From Rhodospirillaceae bacterium (GTDB lineage: Bacteria > Pseudomonadota > Alphaproteobacteria > GCA-2731375): a stretch of DNA of 64,000 nt. Positions 18,791-28,459 of this stretch are shown here, piece by piece. Position numbers and translations under genes: made by a program. Under the pieces are notes generated by a model. It was not told the DNA's origin. It searched no databases and saw only the letters and a list, made by a program, of their open reading frames with translations. Position 1 is the stretch's first letter. Every line of letters begins with the position of its first letter. Location of the stretch: NCBI GenBank assembly GCA_018660265.1, contig JABJKS010000089.1, positions 62,001 to 126,000 on the forward strand, read 5' to 3'.

Positions 18791-19369
18791 ATGGCTAAGT
18801 TGTATTTTTATTATTCGTCCATGAACGCGGGCAAGAGCACGCTTTTGCTGCAATCGAGCTATAACTATCAAGAGATGGGCATGAAGACGATGCTGTTTAC
18901 GGCAGCGTTGGACGACCGTTTCGGCGATCCCAAGATCGGCTCCCGCATTGGGTTGGAGGCGGCTGCGACCTTGTATGGGCAGGATGATGATTTGCTGGCC
19001 CAGGTGGAGGCCCAACACGGGCTTGAGGCGATTTCCTGCGTTTTTGTTGACGAGGCGCAATTTCTGACAACCACCCAGGTCGATCAATTAAGTGATGTGG
19101 CCGATGTTTTGTCCATTCCCGTTATCACCTATGGCCTGCGGACGGATTTTCAGGGGCAGTTGTTTCCCGGCTCCCAACGCCTCCTCGCCATCGCCGATGA
19201 GATGAGAGAGGTGAAAACCATCTGCCATTGCGGGCGCAAGGCGACCATGGTCGTCCGCCTTGACGATGCAGGTAAGGCGATCAGGGACGGTGAACAAGTG
19301 GTGATCGGCGGCAATGACCGCTATGTCTCGGTCTGCCGGGCCCATTGGAAAGAAAAGATGTCGGCCTAA
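18791..19369 (+). CDS. tdk: thymidine kinase
   Basis: 192 residues from the ATG at 18791. The preceding TTG codon is not needed. Walker [12 protein letters not shown] is at the start, [10 protein letters not shown] carries the catalytic glutamate and Walker B, and [16 protein letters not shown] is the lasso region. CHCGRKA plus a later Cys in SVCRAHW fit the structural zinc site. The enzyme phosphorylates thymidine to dTMP in pyrimidine salvage. It is a type II (human TK1-like) enzyme of usual length. It stands as a single gene. Confidence 0.95.
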   Translation: MAKLYFYYSSMNAGKSTLLLQSSYNYQEMGMKTMLFTAALDDRFGDPKIGSRIGLEAAATLYGQDDDLLAQVEAQHGLEAISCVFVDEAQFLTTTQVDQLSDVADVLSIPVITYGLRTDFQGQLFPGSQRLLAIADEMREVKTICHCGRKATMVVRLDDAGKAIRDGEQVVIGGNDRYVSVCRAHWKEKMSA

Positions 19370-19390
19370 ACATTCCATAAAGGGACTATT

Positions 19391-19422
19391 CCCTTAACAT
19401 ACTATACCCTTGACATACTATT
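19391..19422 (+). repeat. 16-bp tandem repeat at the higBA promoter
   Basis: CCCTTAACATACTATA is followed at once by CCCTTGACATACTATT, two units that differ at two positions. The second unit contains the -35 box of the toxin-antitoxin promoter. Placement fits an operator for the XRE-type antitoxin, though that is inference. Confidence 0.6.
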
Positions 19423-19438
19423 CCATGAAAGTTATATT
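19410..19438 (+). promoter_or_regulatory. near-consensus sigma-70 promoter of the HigBA-like pair
   Basis: TTGACA (19410-19415) is separated by 17 bp from TATATT (19433-19438). Transcription would start near 19445, at or beside the toxin ATG (19444), so the message may be leaderless. Confidence 0.6.
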
Positions 19439-19443
19439 TTGAT

Positions 19444-19815
19444 ATGCACTGGAACGTTAGCCTTGGGGATGAATTTGATCCGAAGTTCGATGACTTACCT
19501 GAAGGTGTGCAGGATAAGCTTATCGCGATGATGAATTTATTGCAGCAGTTCGGCCCCGAATTGGCCCGGCCCAACGTCGATACGCTCAACGGATCCAAGC
19601 ACGCCAAAATGAAAGAACTGCGGTTTAGTGCCGATGACGGTGTTTGGCGCGCGGCTTTCGCTTTTGATCCCAAACGTAAAGCCATTGTGCTGATTTGCGG
19701 TGATAAACAAGGCAAGAATGAAAAGGCTTTTTACAAAACGCTGATCAGAAAGGCGGATAAACGCTTCGATGCCCCTTTGGAAAGGCTTAAAGAGCATAAA
19801 GGAAAAGGCAAATGA
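19444..19815 (+). CDS. RelE/HigB-like toxin of a type II toxin-antitoxin pair
   Basis: 123 residues with the RelE/HigB (phage Gp49-like) fold: VQDKLIAMMNLLQQFGPELA, then KMKELRFSADDGVWRAAFAF and a lysine-rich C-terminal helix. Members cleave mRNA at the ribosome. The gene comes before its antitoxin, as in higBA, and its stop overlaps the antitoxin ATG by 4 bp. It has no visible Shine-Dalgarno sequence and lies almost at the predicted transcription start. The pair looks intact, unlike the Phd/VapC remnant less than 1 kb away. Confidence 0.85.
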   Translation: MHWNVSLGDEFDPKFDDLPEGVQDKLIAMMNLLQQFGPELARPNVDTLNGSKHAKMKELRFSADDGVWRAAFAFDPKRKAIVLICGDKQGKNEKAFYKTLIRKADKRFDAPLERLKEHKGKGK

Positions 19816-20135
19816 GAACAGTTGATGATCTAATGAATGAGCTGCCGCCAAAACGCCGGCAGGCCGTCGCTAAAATGACGGATGAGTTGATCGCAGAGGA
19901 ATTAACCCTGCGCGCGTTGCGACAAGCGCATAAACGCACCCAGGAAGACGTGGCAAAGATCCTCGGCATCAAACAAAACGCCGTGTCAAAGTTGGAACAA
20001 CGGAGTGATCTGTTGCTGTCGACACTCAGCAATTATGTAAACGCCTTGGGGGGCCGCTTGCACCTTGTTGCGGAATTTCCGAACCGCCCTCCCGTCGCCC
20101 TTAAAGGGCTGGGGGATCTTGCGGCCAAGGATTGA
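19812..20135 (+). CDS. XRE-family antitoxin of the HigBA-like pair
   Basis: A 107-residue protein with a helix-turn-helix at about 40-70 (RTQEDVAKILGIKQNAVSKL) typical of HigA-type antitoxins. It should neutralise the preceding toxin by direct binding and repress the operon. The 4-bp overlap with the toxin gene gives coupled translation. The C-terminal segment LGGRLHLVAEFPNRPPV is shared by many XRE antitoxins of this class. Confidence 0.87.
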   Translation: MRTVDDLMNELPPKRRQAVAKMTDELIAEELTLRALRQAHKRTQEDVAKILGIKQNAVSKLEQRSDLLLSTLSNYVNALGGRLHLVAEFPNRPPVALKGLGDLAAKD

Positions 20136-20199
20136 GCCTGCCGCTTCCTCAGACTATACTTTCAAACTCAGACGCGACGAATGGAGGTCAGGCATCGCT

Positions 20200-21183
20200 A
20201 TGGTAGATCAGACGTTCGATATTCCGGTGATCGATATCGCCAGCCTTGACAGCAGTGATAGCGCCGATCAGGCCATTGCCGCGCAAGTGCGGGTCGCCTG
20301 TATGAATAGTGGCTTTTTTTATGTTTCCGGGCACGGGATCGACCCTGATTTGCTGACGGGCGCGTTTGCTGCCAATCGATCATTTCATGCCCGGCCCTTG
20401 GAAGAAAAGCTATCGATCAAATTGAACGCCTGGCATCGGGGCTATCAGGCCTTTGCCACTTCCAAACTGGTATCATCCGAACGGTTTGAAGCGGCGGTGG
20501 GTGCCAACCAGATGGAAAGCTATTTTCTGCGCCATGAAGTTCCAACCGATGACCCAACGTATCAAGCAAAGGCGTTGATGGGACCGAACCAATGGCCTGA
20601 TGATCCTGATTTCCGCGATGCCGTCGGCGGTTATAACGGGGCGGTGGTTGACCTGGGGATGCGCCTGTTGAGAATTTTTGCCTTGGCGGTGGGCGAGGCG
20701 GAGGATTATTTCCTGCCCTACTTTGACGGTCCCATAACCTGCCTGCGCCTGCTTCACTATCCGGCCATGAAAGAAACCCCGGCAACGGGGGATGTTGATC
20801 TTTATGGCATCAATCCACATACGGACTATGGCTTTATCACTATATTGGCCCAGGATGAGGTTGGCGGCCTTGAGATCCAGGCCGTGGACGGCACTTGGCT
20901 GCCCGCGCCCAGCCTGCCGGGTACATTGATTGTCAATATCGCGGATGCCCTGGCACGGTGGACCAACGGTGTTTTCAATTCGACGCCGCACCGGGTGATC
21001 AACAAAACAAACGACCGCAGCCGCTATTCCGTTGCTATGTTTTTTGATCCGAACTTTGATGCCGACATAGAATGCCTGGACCAATTTATCGAAAATGGCG
21101 GTTCCGCCAAACACAGCCCAATTCGATACGGCGAATATTTACAGGAACGACTGGACAGTAATTTTCCTGACCGTACCGGTTAG
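20200..21183 (+). CDS. 2-oxoglutarate/Fe(II) oxygenase, isopenicillin N synthase family
   Basis: 327 residues from the ATG at 20200, chosen because ATGGAGG lies just upstream and the family N-terminus (IPVIDIASLD, FFYVSGHGID) starts there. The iron ligands are in NPHTDYGF (His, Asp) and TPHRVI (His). RYSVAMFF supplies the 2-oxoglutarate-binding Arg-x-Ser. These proteins oxidise small molecules: hormones, antibiotics precursors, ethylene synthesis. The substrate here is unknown. It is a lone gene convergent with the crotonase gene, with 11 bp between stops. Confidence 0.85.
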   Translation: MVDQTFDIPVIDIASLDSSDSADQAIAAQVRVACMNSGFFYVSGHGIDPDLLTGAFAANRSFHARPLEEKLSIKLNAWHRGYQAFATSKLVSSERFEAAVGANQMESYFLRHEVPTDDPTYQAKALMGPNQWPDDPDFRDAVGGYNGAVVDLGMRLLRIFALAVGEAEDYFLPYFDGPITCLRLLHYPAMKETPATGDVDLYGINPHTDYGFITILAQDEVGGLEIQAVDGTWLPAPSLPGTLIVNIADALARWTNGVFNSTPHRVINKTNDRSRYSVAMFFDPNFDADIECLDQFIENGGSAKHSPIRYGEYLQERLDSNFPDRTG

Positions 21184-21194
21184 GGCCAATTGGG

Positions 21195-21998
21195 CTATTT
21201 CTTACGGTTCAAAAACGCGCCCAAGCGGTCTATGTGGCCATCGGTCTTGAACAGATAATTCTGGGCGTAAAGCTCGTACTCCAGGCAGGTTTCCAGATCC
21301 GTGGTTTCGCCCCGGAATAACGCCATTTTGGTCAGGGCCGCAGCGCGACGGGGATAGGCCTCGATCATTTGTTGGGCCGTACGTTCCGCTACCGCCTGCA
21401 GCTGGTCCGCTGGCACCACTTCCGTAAACAGGCCCAGGTCACAGCCCTGTTCCGCCTCGACATTGGCACCTGTCAGGATCAATTGCGCCGCCCGCATGGT
21501 GCCCACCATACGCGGCAACAAATAAGTACAACCCATATCCGCGCCCGAGGCACCAATCCGGCCAAAGGCGAAATAGTAGCTGGCAGTAGGTGCGGCAATG
21601 GCAATATCGCAAGCCAGGGCCAGGGAGGCACCACCACCGACGGCGGGGCCATTGACGGCAGCGATAACGGGCAGGTCCAGGCCGCGCAGACGCTTGATCA
21701 TACGGTTGACGCCGCGGATGACCATATATTGCCATTCCATATCGATCTCTTCCGCCGATACGATGCTACCCAGCTCCGCTCCACCACAAAAAACCGGCCC
21801 CCTGCCCGTCAGAATGATCACCCGGCAGTCGGGATCACCTTCCAATCGATCAAGGGCAGCGTTCATGGCGTCGGCAAAGGTCGCGCTCAACGGATTACGC
21901 TTGTCAGGCCGGTTCATGGTGATGCGCCCGATGCCTCCCGTCAGGCTGACCTCCAGCTCATCGCCGCTGCCAACTTCGATTTGTGTTGCTTCACTCAT
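21195..21998 (-). CDS. enoyl-CoA hydratase/isomerase family protein lacking hydratase glutamates
   Basis: 267 residues from the ATG at 21998 (GGAGG just upstream; the ATG at 22025 would add nine poorly conserved residues). Crotonase fold: RPDKRNPLS, GPVFCGGAEL and AVGGGASLALACDIAI. The two hydratase glutamates are replaced (Ser in GGGAS, and the sequence AFGRIGASGADMG instead of FGQPE), which looks like the PaaG/delta-isomerase branch. It therefore probably isomerises or otherwise rearranges an acyl-CoA rather than hydrating it. Substrate and pathway are unknown. Confidence 0.85.
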   Translation of the reverse strand: MSEATQIEVGSGDELEVSLTGGIGRITMNRPDKRNPLSATFADAMNAALDRLEGDPDCRVIILTGRGPVFCGGAELGSIVSAEEIDMEWQYMVIRGVNRMIKRLRGLDLPVIAAVNGPAVGGGASLALACDIAIAAPTASYYFAFGRIGASGADMGCTYLLPRMVGTMRAAQLILTGANVEAEQGCDLGLFTEVVPADQLQAVAERTAQQMIEAYPRRAAALTKMALFRGETTDLETCLEYELYAQNYLFKTDGHIDRLGAFLNRKK

Positions 21999-22192
21999 TG
22001 CAATACCTCCCATCCAGAACCACAACCAAGCTTAACCCATAGAAGCCGTGGGGCAAAAGCACAACGGTTCGCGTTTCCCGACGATCAGGAACATGTTTTC
22101 TGTTTGTTCTTTTTTGCTCGACTGTAATTAGGCGTTCTGCCATAGTTTCCTACAACTAATATTCGAGCGGATGGTAGCAGGGAGTTTCGGGC

Positions 22193-23725
22193 ATGGTGGC
22201 CCATGTGGGAACAGTGGCGTTTCAGGGTATTGACGCTCTGGCAGTGGATGTGCAGGTACAACTCGCCTCTGGCCTTCCGGCATTCACCGTCGTTGGATTG
22301 CCCGACAAGGCCGTGGCGGAAAGCCGGGAGCGGGTGCGCGGTGCCTTGGGCGCGATCGGTCTCGCCCTGCCGCCGAAACGTATCACCGTCAATCTTGCGC
22401 CGGCCGACATGCCGAAGGAAGGCAGCCATTACGATCTACCCATCGCCATTGGATTGCTGTTGGCCATGGATGTGCTGCCCATCGATGAGCTGTCGGAATA
22501 CAACGCGGTCGGTGAATTATCCCTGGATGGGGCCCTGACCCCGGTGGCGGGTGTGCTGCCTGCCGCCATGGCGGCACAGGCCCAGGGGCGCGGCCTGATC
22601 TGCCCTCGGGAACAGGGGGGTGAGGCGGCCTGGGCCGGCGAATTACGTGTCCTGGCACCTGGCAACCTGCTGGCCTTGATCAATCACTTTAAAGGCAGCC
22701 AGGTCCTACCCCAACCACAGCCCGAACTGGCGGAAGAGACCGGGGTTCAGCTGGACCTGATTGATATCAAGGGCCAGGAAAGCGCCAAAAGGGCGTTGGA
22801 GGTCGCGGCGGCGGGTGGCCACAACATGCTTTTGATCGGCCCGCCGGGGGCCGGAAAATCCATGTTGGCGGAGCGTCTGCCGGGCATCCTGCCGCCCTTG
22901 GATCCAGCGGAGGCGTTGGAAGTTTCCATGATCGCCTCCATCGCCGGACAGCTAAGTGACGGTCGTTTGCGCCGGCGGCGGCCCTTTCGCAATCCGCACC
23001 ATTCATCCTCCATGGCGGCGATGGTGGGCGGCGGCAGCAAGGCCCGTCCCGGCGAAGTCAGTCTGGCACATGGCGGGGTTTTGTTTCTGGATGAACTGCC
23101 GGAATGCAACCGCCAGGTTCTGGAAAGTCTGCGTCAACCCATCGAATCCGGTCGCGCCGTGGTGGCCCGCGCCAACGCCCACGTCACCTATCCCGCCCGC
23201 TTTCAATTCATCTCTGCCATGAACCCCTGCCGCTGCGGTCATTTGGGCGATCCGGAGCTGGGTTGCAGCCGTGCGCCCCGCTGTGCGGAAGACTATCAGC
23301 GAAAATTGTCCGGGCCGTTGCTGGACCGCATCGACATGCATATCCAGGTACCCAACGTCTCTGTTTCCGATCTGGATTTACCGCCCGCCTCAGAAGGTTC
23401 GGCAGAGGTCGCCATCCGTATTGCCCGCGCCAGGACACAGCAAAAGGAACGCTATCAAGCCGCCGCGGAGAAAAACCCGGGTTCGGAAGTTGTGCGCCTG
23501 AACGCCCAGGCGGATGGCAAATTGCTGGAGGCCGTGGCAACGCCCGATGCTGAGGGCCGCGCCCTGTTGCGGCAGGCAAGTGAACGCATGCACCTATCAG
23601 CCAGAGGCTATCATCGGGTCCTGCGCGTCGCCCGTACCCTGGCCGATCTGGAAAACAGCGCATCGGTGCATCGCGTCCACGTCGCCGAAGCGTTGAGCTA
23701 TCGCCGCCTCCGCACGGTGGCCTGA
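22193..23725 (+). CDS. comM: YifB/ComM-family Mg-chelatase-like AAA+ ATPase
   Basis: 510 residues. Residues 1-160 are the ChlI-like N-terminal domain (GLPAFTVVGLPDKAVAESRERVRGAL region, VNLAPADMPKEGSHYDLPIA). AAA+ core with Walker A IGPPGAGKS near 214-222 and VLFLDELPE as Walker B. The C-terminal Mg-chelatase-subunit domain ends in ALSYRRL. ComM is a branch-migration helicase needed for integration of DNA taken up by natural transformation. The start has GGGAG 9 bases upstream. The length is as usual. Confidence 0.93.
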   Translation: MVAHVGTVAFQGIDALAVDVQVQLASGLPAFTVVGLPDKAVAESRERVRGALGAIGLALPPKRITVNLAPADMPKEGSHYDLPIAIGLLLAMDVLPIDELSEYNAVGELSLDGALTPVAGVLPAAMAAQAQGRGLICPREQGGEAAWAGELRVLAPGNLLALINHFKGSQVLPQPQPELAEETGVQLDLIDIKGQESAKRALEVAAAGGHNMLLIGPPGAGKSMLAERLPGILPPLDPAEALEVSMIASIAGQLSDGRLRRRRPFRNPHHSSSMAAMVGGGSKARPGEVSLAHGGVLFLDELPECNRQVLESLRQPIESGRAVVARANAHVTYPARFQFISAMNPCRCGHLGDPELGCSRAPRCAEDYQRKLSGPLLDRIDMHIQVPNVSVSDLDLPPASEGSAEVAIRIARARTQQKERYQAAAEKNPGSEVVRLNAQADGKLLEAVATPDAEGRALLRQASERMHLSARGYHRVLRVARTLADLENSASVHRVHVAEALSYRRLRTVA

Positions 23726-23816
23726 ACAACCGCTGCCGAACTGATCCCGCTTTGCCAACCAGATATATTATGACTAGTATCAAATCGCGTCGTACGACAT
23801 CCAAGGGGTTGGGGGA

Positions 23817-24668
23817 ATGGGATCGAACAACGATGATGAACGTGACATCCGATCCGTCTACGCAGACGACGGCATCGAACTTCAATATGAAGTGCTTGGC
23901 GATGGGCCAGCCATCGTCTTATTGCACGGTGCCCTGGTTGGACGGGCGGCGTTTTCCCGCCAACGCAAGGTACTGGCGGAAAAATATCGCCTGATCCTGG
24001 TCAGCGAACGGGCCCATGACGGCAGCGATGCCACTCTGCCGGAAGACTACGGCTTTGCCACCAGCGAGGTCAGGGACGTTGTCACGGTGATGGATGCGGA
24101 AAAGGTTGAGCGCACGCATGTGATCGCCCATTCATCGGGCGGAGCCACGGCGTTTCTATTAGCGAGGCAGCACCCCCAGCGGGTTGACCGATTGGTCCTG
24201 ATAGAGCCGACCCTGCACAATCTCCTCCCGCCCGAGGGTTTGGCACCTGTGGTATCAGATTTCGAGGCCATTAAGCGCGCCCGCGAAACCGGTAGCGACG
24301 AGGCCACCATGCGCGCCTGTATGGATACTATTGCCGGTGATGCATGGAGGGCCCTGGACGACGATGCGAAGACGAAACGGCTTACCAAACTTGTACCCAT
24401 GGCATCCATCGTTGTACCGCACCTCAAAGGTCTACTTGAAATTGAAGTTTCACCGGCCGACCTGATCGCCCTGGCGGCACCCACTTTGCTGTTCTATGGC
24501 GGCGCATCCTTTGACTTTGAGGCCTTGATCGCGGCCGCCTGGTCCCGCCACCGGCCGGACATTGAGCTGATCACGATCGCCGGTGCCAGTCATAATCTGC
24601 ATCATGAACACCCGGATGTCGTAAATCCTTTGATAATCGACTTCCTGGACACTACCCCAAGGTTGTAA
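23817..24668 (+). CDS. alpha/beta hydrolase
   Basis: 283 residues with the alpha/beta hydrolase fold: IVLLHGALVGRAAF gives the oxyanion-hole HG, VIAHSSGGATAF is the nucleophile elbow with alanine in place of the first glycine of GxSxG, and ITIAGASHNLHHEHP carries the catalytic histidine. The aspartate is likely in the TLLFYGGAS neighbourhood. It is cytoplasmic, with no signal peptide. Substrate cannot be told. It is a lone gene on the plus strand, 91 bp after comM. Confidence 0.85.
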   Translation: MGSNNDDERDIRSVYADDGIELQYEVLGDGPAIVLLHGALVGRAAFSRQRKVLAEKYRLILVSERAHDGSDATLPEDYGFATSEVRDVVTVMDAEKVERTHVIAHSSGGATAFLLARQHPQRVDRLVLIEPTLHNLLPPEGLAPVVSDFEAIKRARETGSDEATMRACMDTIAGDAWRALDDDAKTKRLTKLVPMASIVVPHLKGLLEIEVSPADLIALAAPTLLFYGGASFDFEALIAAAWSRHRPDIELITIAGASHNLHHEHPDVVNPLIIDFLDTTPRL

Positions 24669-24801
24669 AACAGCCTATTGGTGCCGCGTTGCCGTCGTGA
24701 TCGCAAAATGCCATGATGTCGATGTGTCGTCGCCCAGCCTTTTGGACGCCACCATACATATGCGAAACCAAGTCCGGCGATAATCGATGAATTGGTAGCC
24801 C

Positions 24802-27084
24802 ATGAAGCTATTTCGAATTCTGGCTCAGAACCGATATTTAGGTCCGTTGATGGCCTGCATCGGCATCGCGGTAATTGTGCTTTTGTACAATATCGACGAA
24901 ATTCGCGGCGCTCCTACAAAAGCACTTGGCCCCAAGTCAGTAACTGCCGCCGCCATCCTGATTGCGGCAGTACTTGCGATCATGGTTTACGATACCCGGC
25001 GAAAATTCACCCGTCTGAATAATCAAGCCGAACGGGTTGCCGAAATGGCGGATCGTCTGACGGTGGCGATGGAGGCATTGAACGATGCCAACGCGGATTT
25101 GCGCCAATCCGAAGAGCGCTACCGTGGCTTGGTGGAAACCCAAGATGCCTTGATCGTGCGCCGCACAGAAGAGGGCCGCCTTACCTTCGTAAACAGCGCC
25201 TTTTGCGATCAATTCGCCATGACGGCGTTGGAATTGGAAGGCAGCCATTTCACCCCGGACGTTCATCCTGAAGACAGCGGCGTTGCCGAACAGCTGCTGC
25301 CCGGACTGGGGGTCCCCCCCTATAATATCCGCTATGACCAACGGGTTTTGACGCGCGAGGGCTGGCGTTGGATCGCCTGGGTCGATTATGCCATTCGCGA
25401 TGACCGGGAGCAGACCCGGGAAATTCAGTCTATCGGCCGTGATGTCACGGCACGCAAACTGGCGGAAGAACAATTGAAAAGTGCCCGGGATGAAGCGGAA
25501 GCGGCAAATCGTGCCAAATCCAGTTTCCTGGCAACCGTGAGCCACGAAATCCGCACGCCCATGAATGGCATTCTGGGTATGACCCGGCTGTTGTTGGAAA
25601 CCGAATTGACGGAACAGCAATACGGCTATGCGGGCGCGGTTCGGGATTCCGGTGAGGCGCTACTGGCCATCATCAATGACATCCTTGACTATTCCAAAAT
25701 CGAGGCAGGCAAACTGGCCCTCCAGGAACGGCCTTTTAATCTGGTCAATACGGTCGAACAGGCCTGCGAGCTGTTGGCAGCACGGGCTGTAGAACGGGAC
25801 ATTGCCATCGGCGCGACCTTTGCCGCGAATGTACCGGAATTCTTATATGGTGACGCCGGGCGCCTGCGTCAGGTGATCTTGAACCTGGGCGGCAATGCCA
25901 TCAAATTCACCGACCAGGGTGGGGTCATGGTCGCGGTATCCGTGACCTTTGAAAGTGAGGCTGGGGTCGTGGTGTTGTTCGAAGTTACGGATTCGGGCAT
26001 CGGCATCGAAGAGGATGTGCAAGACAGCCTGTTCGAAGAGTTCAGCCAGGTAGATTCGGGCAGCACCCGTCGCTACGGCGGCACGGGCCTGGGCTTAGCC
26101 ATTTCCCAACGGATCGTACAACGTATGAAGGGGCAGATTGGCGTTGAAAGCACGAAAGGCGGCGGTAGCGTCTTTTGGTTCATGATCGACCTGGCCATAG
26201 ATTCCACCGCCACAGACCCCCCCCTTGACGGCAATGCCCTACGGGGCCAGCGGATATTGCTTTGCGATCGCAACAAAGTCTCGTGCGAAATTATCGCCCG
26301 CAGCCTATCCGCCCTGGGCGCCATCGTCAGCGCCCACAACGATTCGGATCAAGCCCTGCACGCCGTGGCGGAGGCTGAGGCCGCAGGCAAGGCTTTTGAC
26401 GCCGCACTGATAGATGGCGTTTTGCCCCAGCAGACCATCACAAGCCTGGGCGAGGCAGTACAGAAGATTTCAGCCGGCCAGGAATGCCGCCTTGTCTTGT
26501 TGTTGCAGGTCGACCAGCACCTGCGCCTGGAACCCTATCGCCAAAATGGCTTCGAATATTATCTGGTTCGGCCCATTCGCCGCCGCACCCTGGTTCAGAT
26601 ATTGACCGAGGTCCGTACCGACGATGGCGAATGGCTGGACAGTCGTCTGTCCCAGGCAATCGTGACACCGGCCGAGGTCGAAGCCAAGGCCCCGCCCCGT
26701 ATATTGCTGGCCGAAGACAACCGCATCAACCAGATGCTGGCAGAGGCGATCTTGGGCAAACTGGGTCTGGAAACGGAATGTGTGGAGAATGGCCGCCTGG
26801 CGGTAGAGGCCGTGCAGCGGGGCGATTATTCCCTGGTACTGATGGATGTTAACATGCCCCAGATGGACGGCCTGCAGGCAACGCGCGAGATCCGGGCCAT
26901 GGATGGTAACAAGGCGTCCATTCCGATCATTGCCATGACAGCCTCGGCCATGGATGAAGATCGCCAGCGCTGCGCCGCCGCCGGGATGAATGACTATATC
27001 TCAAAGCCGATTGAGGTGGACGAGTTGGAACGAATGATCGGCCAATGGACAGATGTCCCAACCGTCGAAACTAAGGCGTCATGA
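24802..27084 (+). CDS. hybrid sensor histidine kinase with two receiver domains
   Basis: 760 residues. Two hydrophobic helices (about 13-30 and 47-63) anchor it in the membrane. A PAS domain (105-220) ends in GRDVTARKL. HisKA has the phosphorylated histidine in ATVSHEIRTPMNG (H248). The HATPase domain has GNAIKFTDQGG and GTGLGLAIS. The first receiver (about 480-600) is divergent. The second (about 635-750) has ILLAEDNRINQ, phospho-Asp 682 in LMDVNMPQMDG and a SKPI lysine. It probably signals by phosphorelay to an unlinked partner. No DNA-binding domain is present. The stop lies 4 bp before the GTG of the permease gene. Confidence 0.93.
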   Translation: MKLFRILAQNRYLGPLMACIGIAVIVLLYNIDEIRGAPTKALGPKSVTAAAILIAAVLAIMVYDTRRKFTRLNNQAERVAEMADRLTVAMEALNDANADLRQSEERYRGLVETQDALIVRRTEEGRLTFVNSAFCDQFAMTALELEGSHFTPDVHPEDSGVAEQLLPGLGVPPYNIRYDQRVLTREGWRWIAWVDYAIRDDREQTREIQSIGRDVTARKLAEEQLKSARDEAEAANRAKSSFLATVSHEIRTPMNGILGMTRLLLETELTEQQYGYAGAVRDSGEALLAIINDILDYSKIEAGKLALQERPFNLVNTVEQACELLAARAVERDIAIGATFAANVPEFLYGDAGRLRQVILNLGGNAIKFTDQGGVMVAVSVTFESEAGVVVLFEVTDSGIGIEEDVQDSLFEEFSQVDSGSTRRYGGTGLGLAISQRIVQRMKGQIGVESTKGGGSVFWFMIDLAIDSTATDPPLDGNALRGQRILLCDRNKVSCEIIARSLSALGAIVSAHNDSDQALHAVAEAEAAGKAFDAALIDGVLPQQTITSLGEAVQKISAGQECRLVLLLQVDQHLRLEPYRQNGFEYYLVRPIRRRTLVQILTEVRTDDGEWLDSRLSQAIVTPAEVEAKAPPRILLAEDNRINQMLAEAILGKLGLETECVENGRLAVEAVQRGDYSLVLMDVNMPQMDGLQATREIRAMDGNKASIPIIAMTASAMDEDRQRCAAAGMNDYISKPIEVDELERMIGQWTDVPTVETKAS

Positions 27085-27088
27085 CCGC

Positions 27089-28444
27089 GTGAACGAGCCT
27101 TCCGACGACAACACCGGCAGCATAGACAAAGGCTGGCTTTCCGCTGTCCGGGTCTATACAGACCGTCGGGTCATCGCCATCTTGTTTCTTGGTTTTTCCT
27201 CCGGCATGCCGTTGCTGTTGACCTTTTCAACCCTGTCCATCTGGCTGGCAGAGGAAGGTATTTCGAAAACCGCCATCGGCCTGTTCGCCCTGGTGGGCAT
27301 GCCCTATTCCCTGAAATTCGTCTGGGCACCATTGATAGACCGCCTGCATCTCCCGCTTTTGACCCCATGGCTGGGTCGCCGCCGCGGTTGGGCGATCCTG
27401 ACACAACTGGCCCTGATGATCGGCATCGTCGGACTGGGCAGTAATGACCCTGCCAATGGCGCCTGGAGCATGGCCGCCTGGGCCTTGTTCGTGACCTTTT
27501 CTTCCGCCAGCCAGGATGTCGTGATCGATGCCTACAGGGTGGAGATTTTGGAGGAACGGCAATACGGCGCCGGTGCGGCCATGATCGTCGCCGGCTATCG
27601 TATTGGCATGCTGGCATCAGGCGCGGGTGCATTGTTTTTGGCGGAAGCATTCAGCTGGTTCTGGGTCTATGTGGCCATGGCGGCATTGATGGGTATCGGC
27701 ATGTTGGCGATCTTGTTGAACCCGGAACCCAATCACGCCACCGGCCACGCCACCGGTGCCGGCACCAGCCCCGGCACAAGCGTAGGGCGCAGCAATCCAA
27801 TACAGTGGTTGCGTGAGGCTGTTGTGGAACCGTTCGCCGAATTTCTCGGCCGGGGCGGCTGGCTGCCGATCCTGTTGTTTGTCGTGTTCTACAAATTTGG
27901 CGACAGCCTGGCGGGCATCATGGCCGGGCCGTTCTATGTGGAAATCGGTTTCTCTAAATCAGAGATCGCCTCCGTCTCGAAAATATTCGGCCTGGCGGCA
28001 ACCTTGATCGGCGGTTTCCTGGGCGGCATGCTGGTGGTCCGACGAGGCATCATGCAAAGCCTGTTGTGGTGCGGCCTATTGCAAATGCTCTCCAACCTGA
28101 TGTTTGCGGTTCAGGCCGTTGTCGGCCATGACACATCCATGCTGGCCCTGACCATTGCGGTGGAGAATGTGGCGGGCGGTATGGGCACTGCGGCCTTCGT
28201 GGCCTACCTATCCGCCCTGTGCAATATAGCCTATACGGCGACGCAGTACGCCTTGCTGTCATCCCTTATGGCGCTGGCCCGCACCGCCCTGTCGGCACCG
28301 TCGGGTATGTTGGCGGAAAGCACCAGTTGGGTCAGTTTCTTCCTGGTGACGACGGTTGCAGCGATCCCTGGTCTATTATTGCTATGGTGGTTGATGCGAC
28401 GGGGTATCGTGCCCCGTTCCGAGCTTAATACCAAGTTGCGGTGA
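27089..28444 (+). CDS. AmpG-like MFS permease
   Basis: 451 residues from the GTG at 27089, with AAGGCG 10 bases upstream. An ATG at 27053 inside the kinase gene is an alternative. About 12-14 hydrophobic helices. FLGFSSGMPLLLTFSTLSIWL, KFVWAPLIDR and FSSASQDVVIDAYRVE are hallmarks of AmpG muropeptide permeases, which bring GlcNAc-anhydroMurNAc peptides from the periplasm for recycling. A repetitive loop, HATGHATGAGTSPGTS, lies between the two halves. The kinase upstream might sense envelope state, but that is inference. Confidence 0.87.
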   Translation: MNEPSDDNTGSIDKGWLSAVRVYTDRRVIAILFLGFSSGMPLLLTFSTLSIWLAEEGISKTAIGLFALVGMPYSLKFVWAPLIDRLHLPLLTPWLGRRRGWAILTQLALMIGIVGLGSNDPANGAWSMAAWALFVTFSSASQDVVIDAYRVEILEERQYGAGAAMIVAGYRIGMLASGAGALFLAEAFSWFWVYVAMAALMGIGMLAILLNPEPNHATGHATGAGTSPGTSVGRSNPIQWLREAVVEPFAEFLGRGGWLPILLFVVFYKFGDSLAGIMAGPFYVEIGFSKSEIASVSKIFGLAATLIGGFLGGMLVVRRGIMQSLLWCGLLQMLSNLMFAVQAVVGHDTSMLALTIAVENVAGGMGTAAFVAYLSALCNIAYTATQYALLSSLMALARTALSAPSGMLAESTSWVSFFLVTTVAAIPGLLLLWWLMRRGIVPRSELNTKLR

Positions 28445-28459
28445 TAAGATCATGGAACC

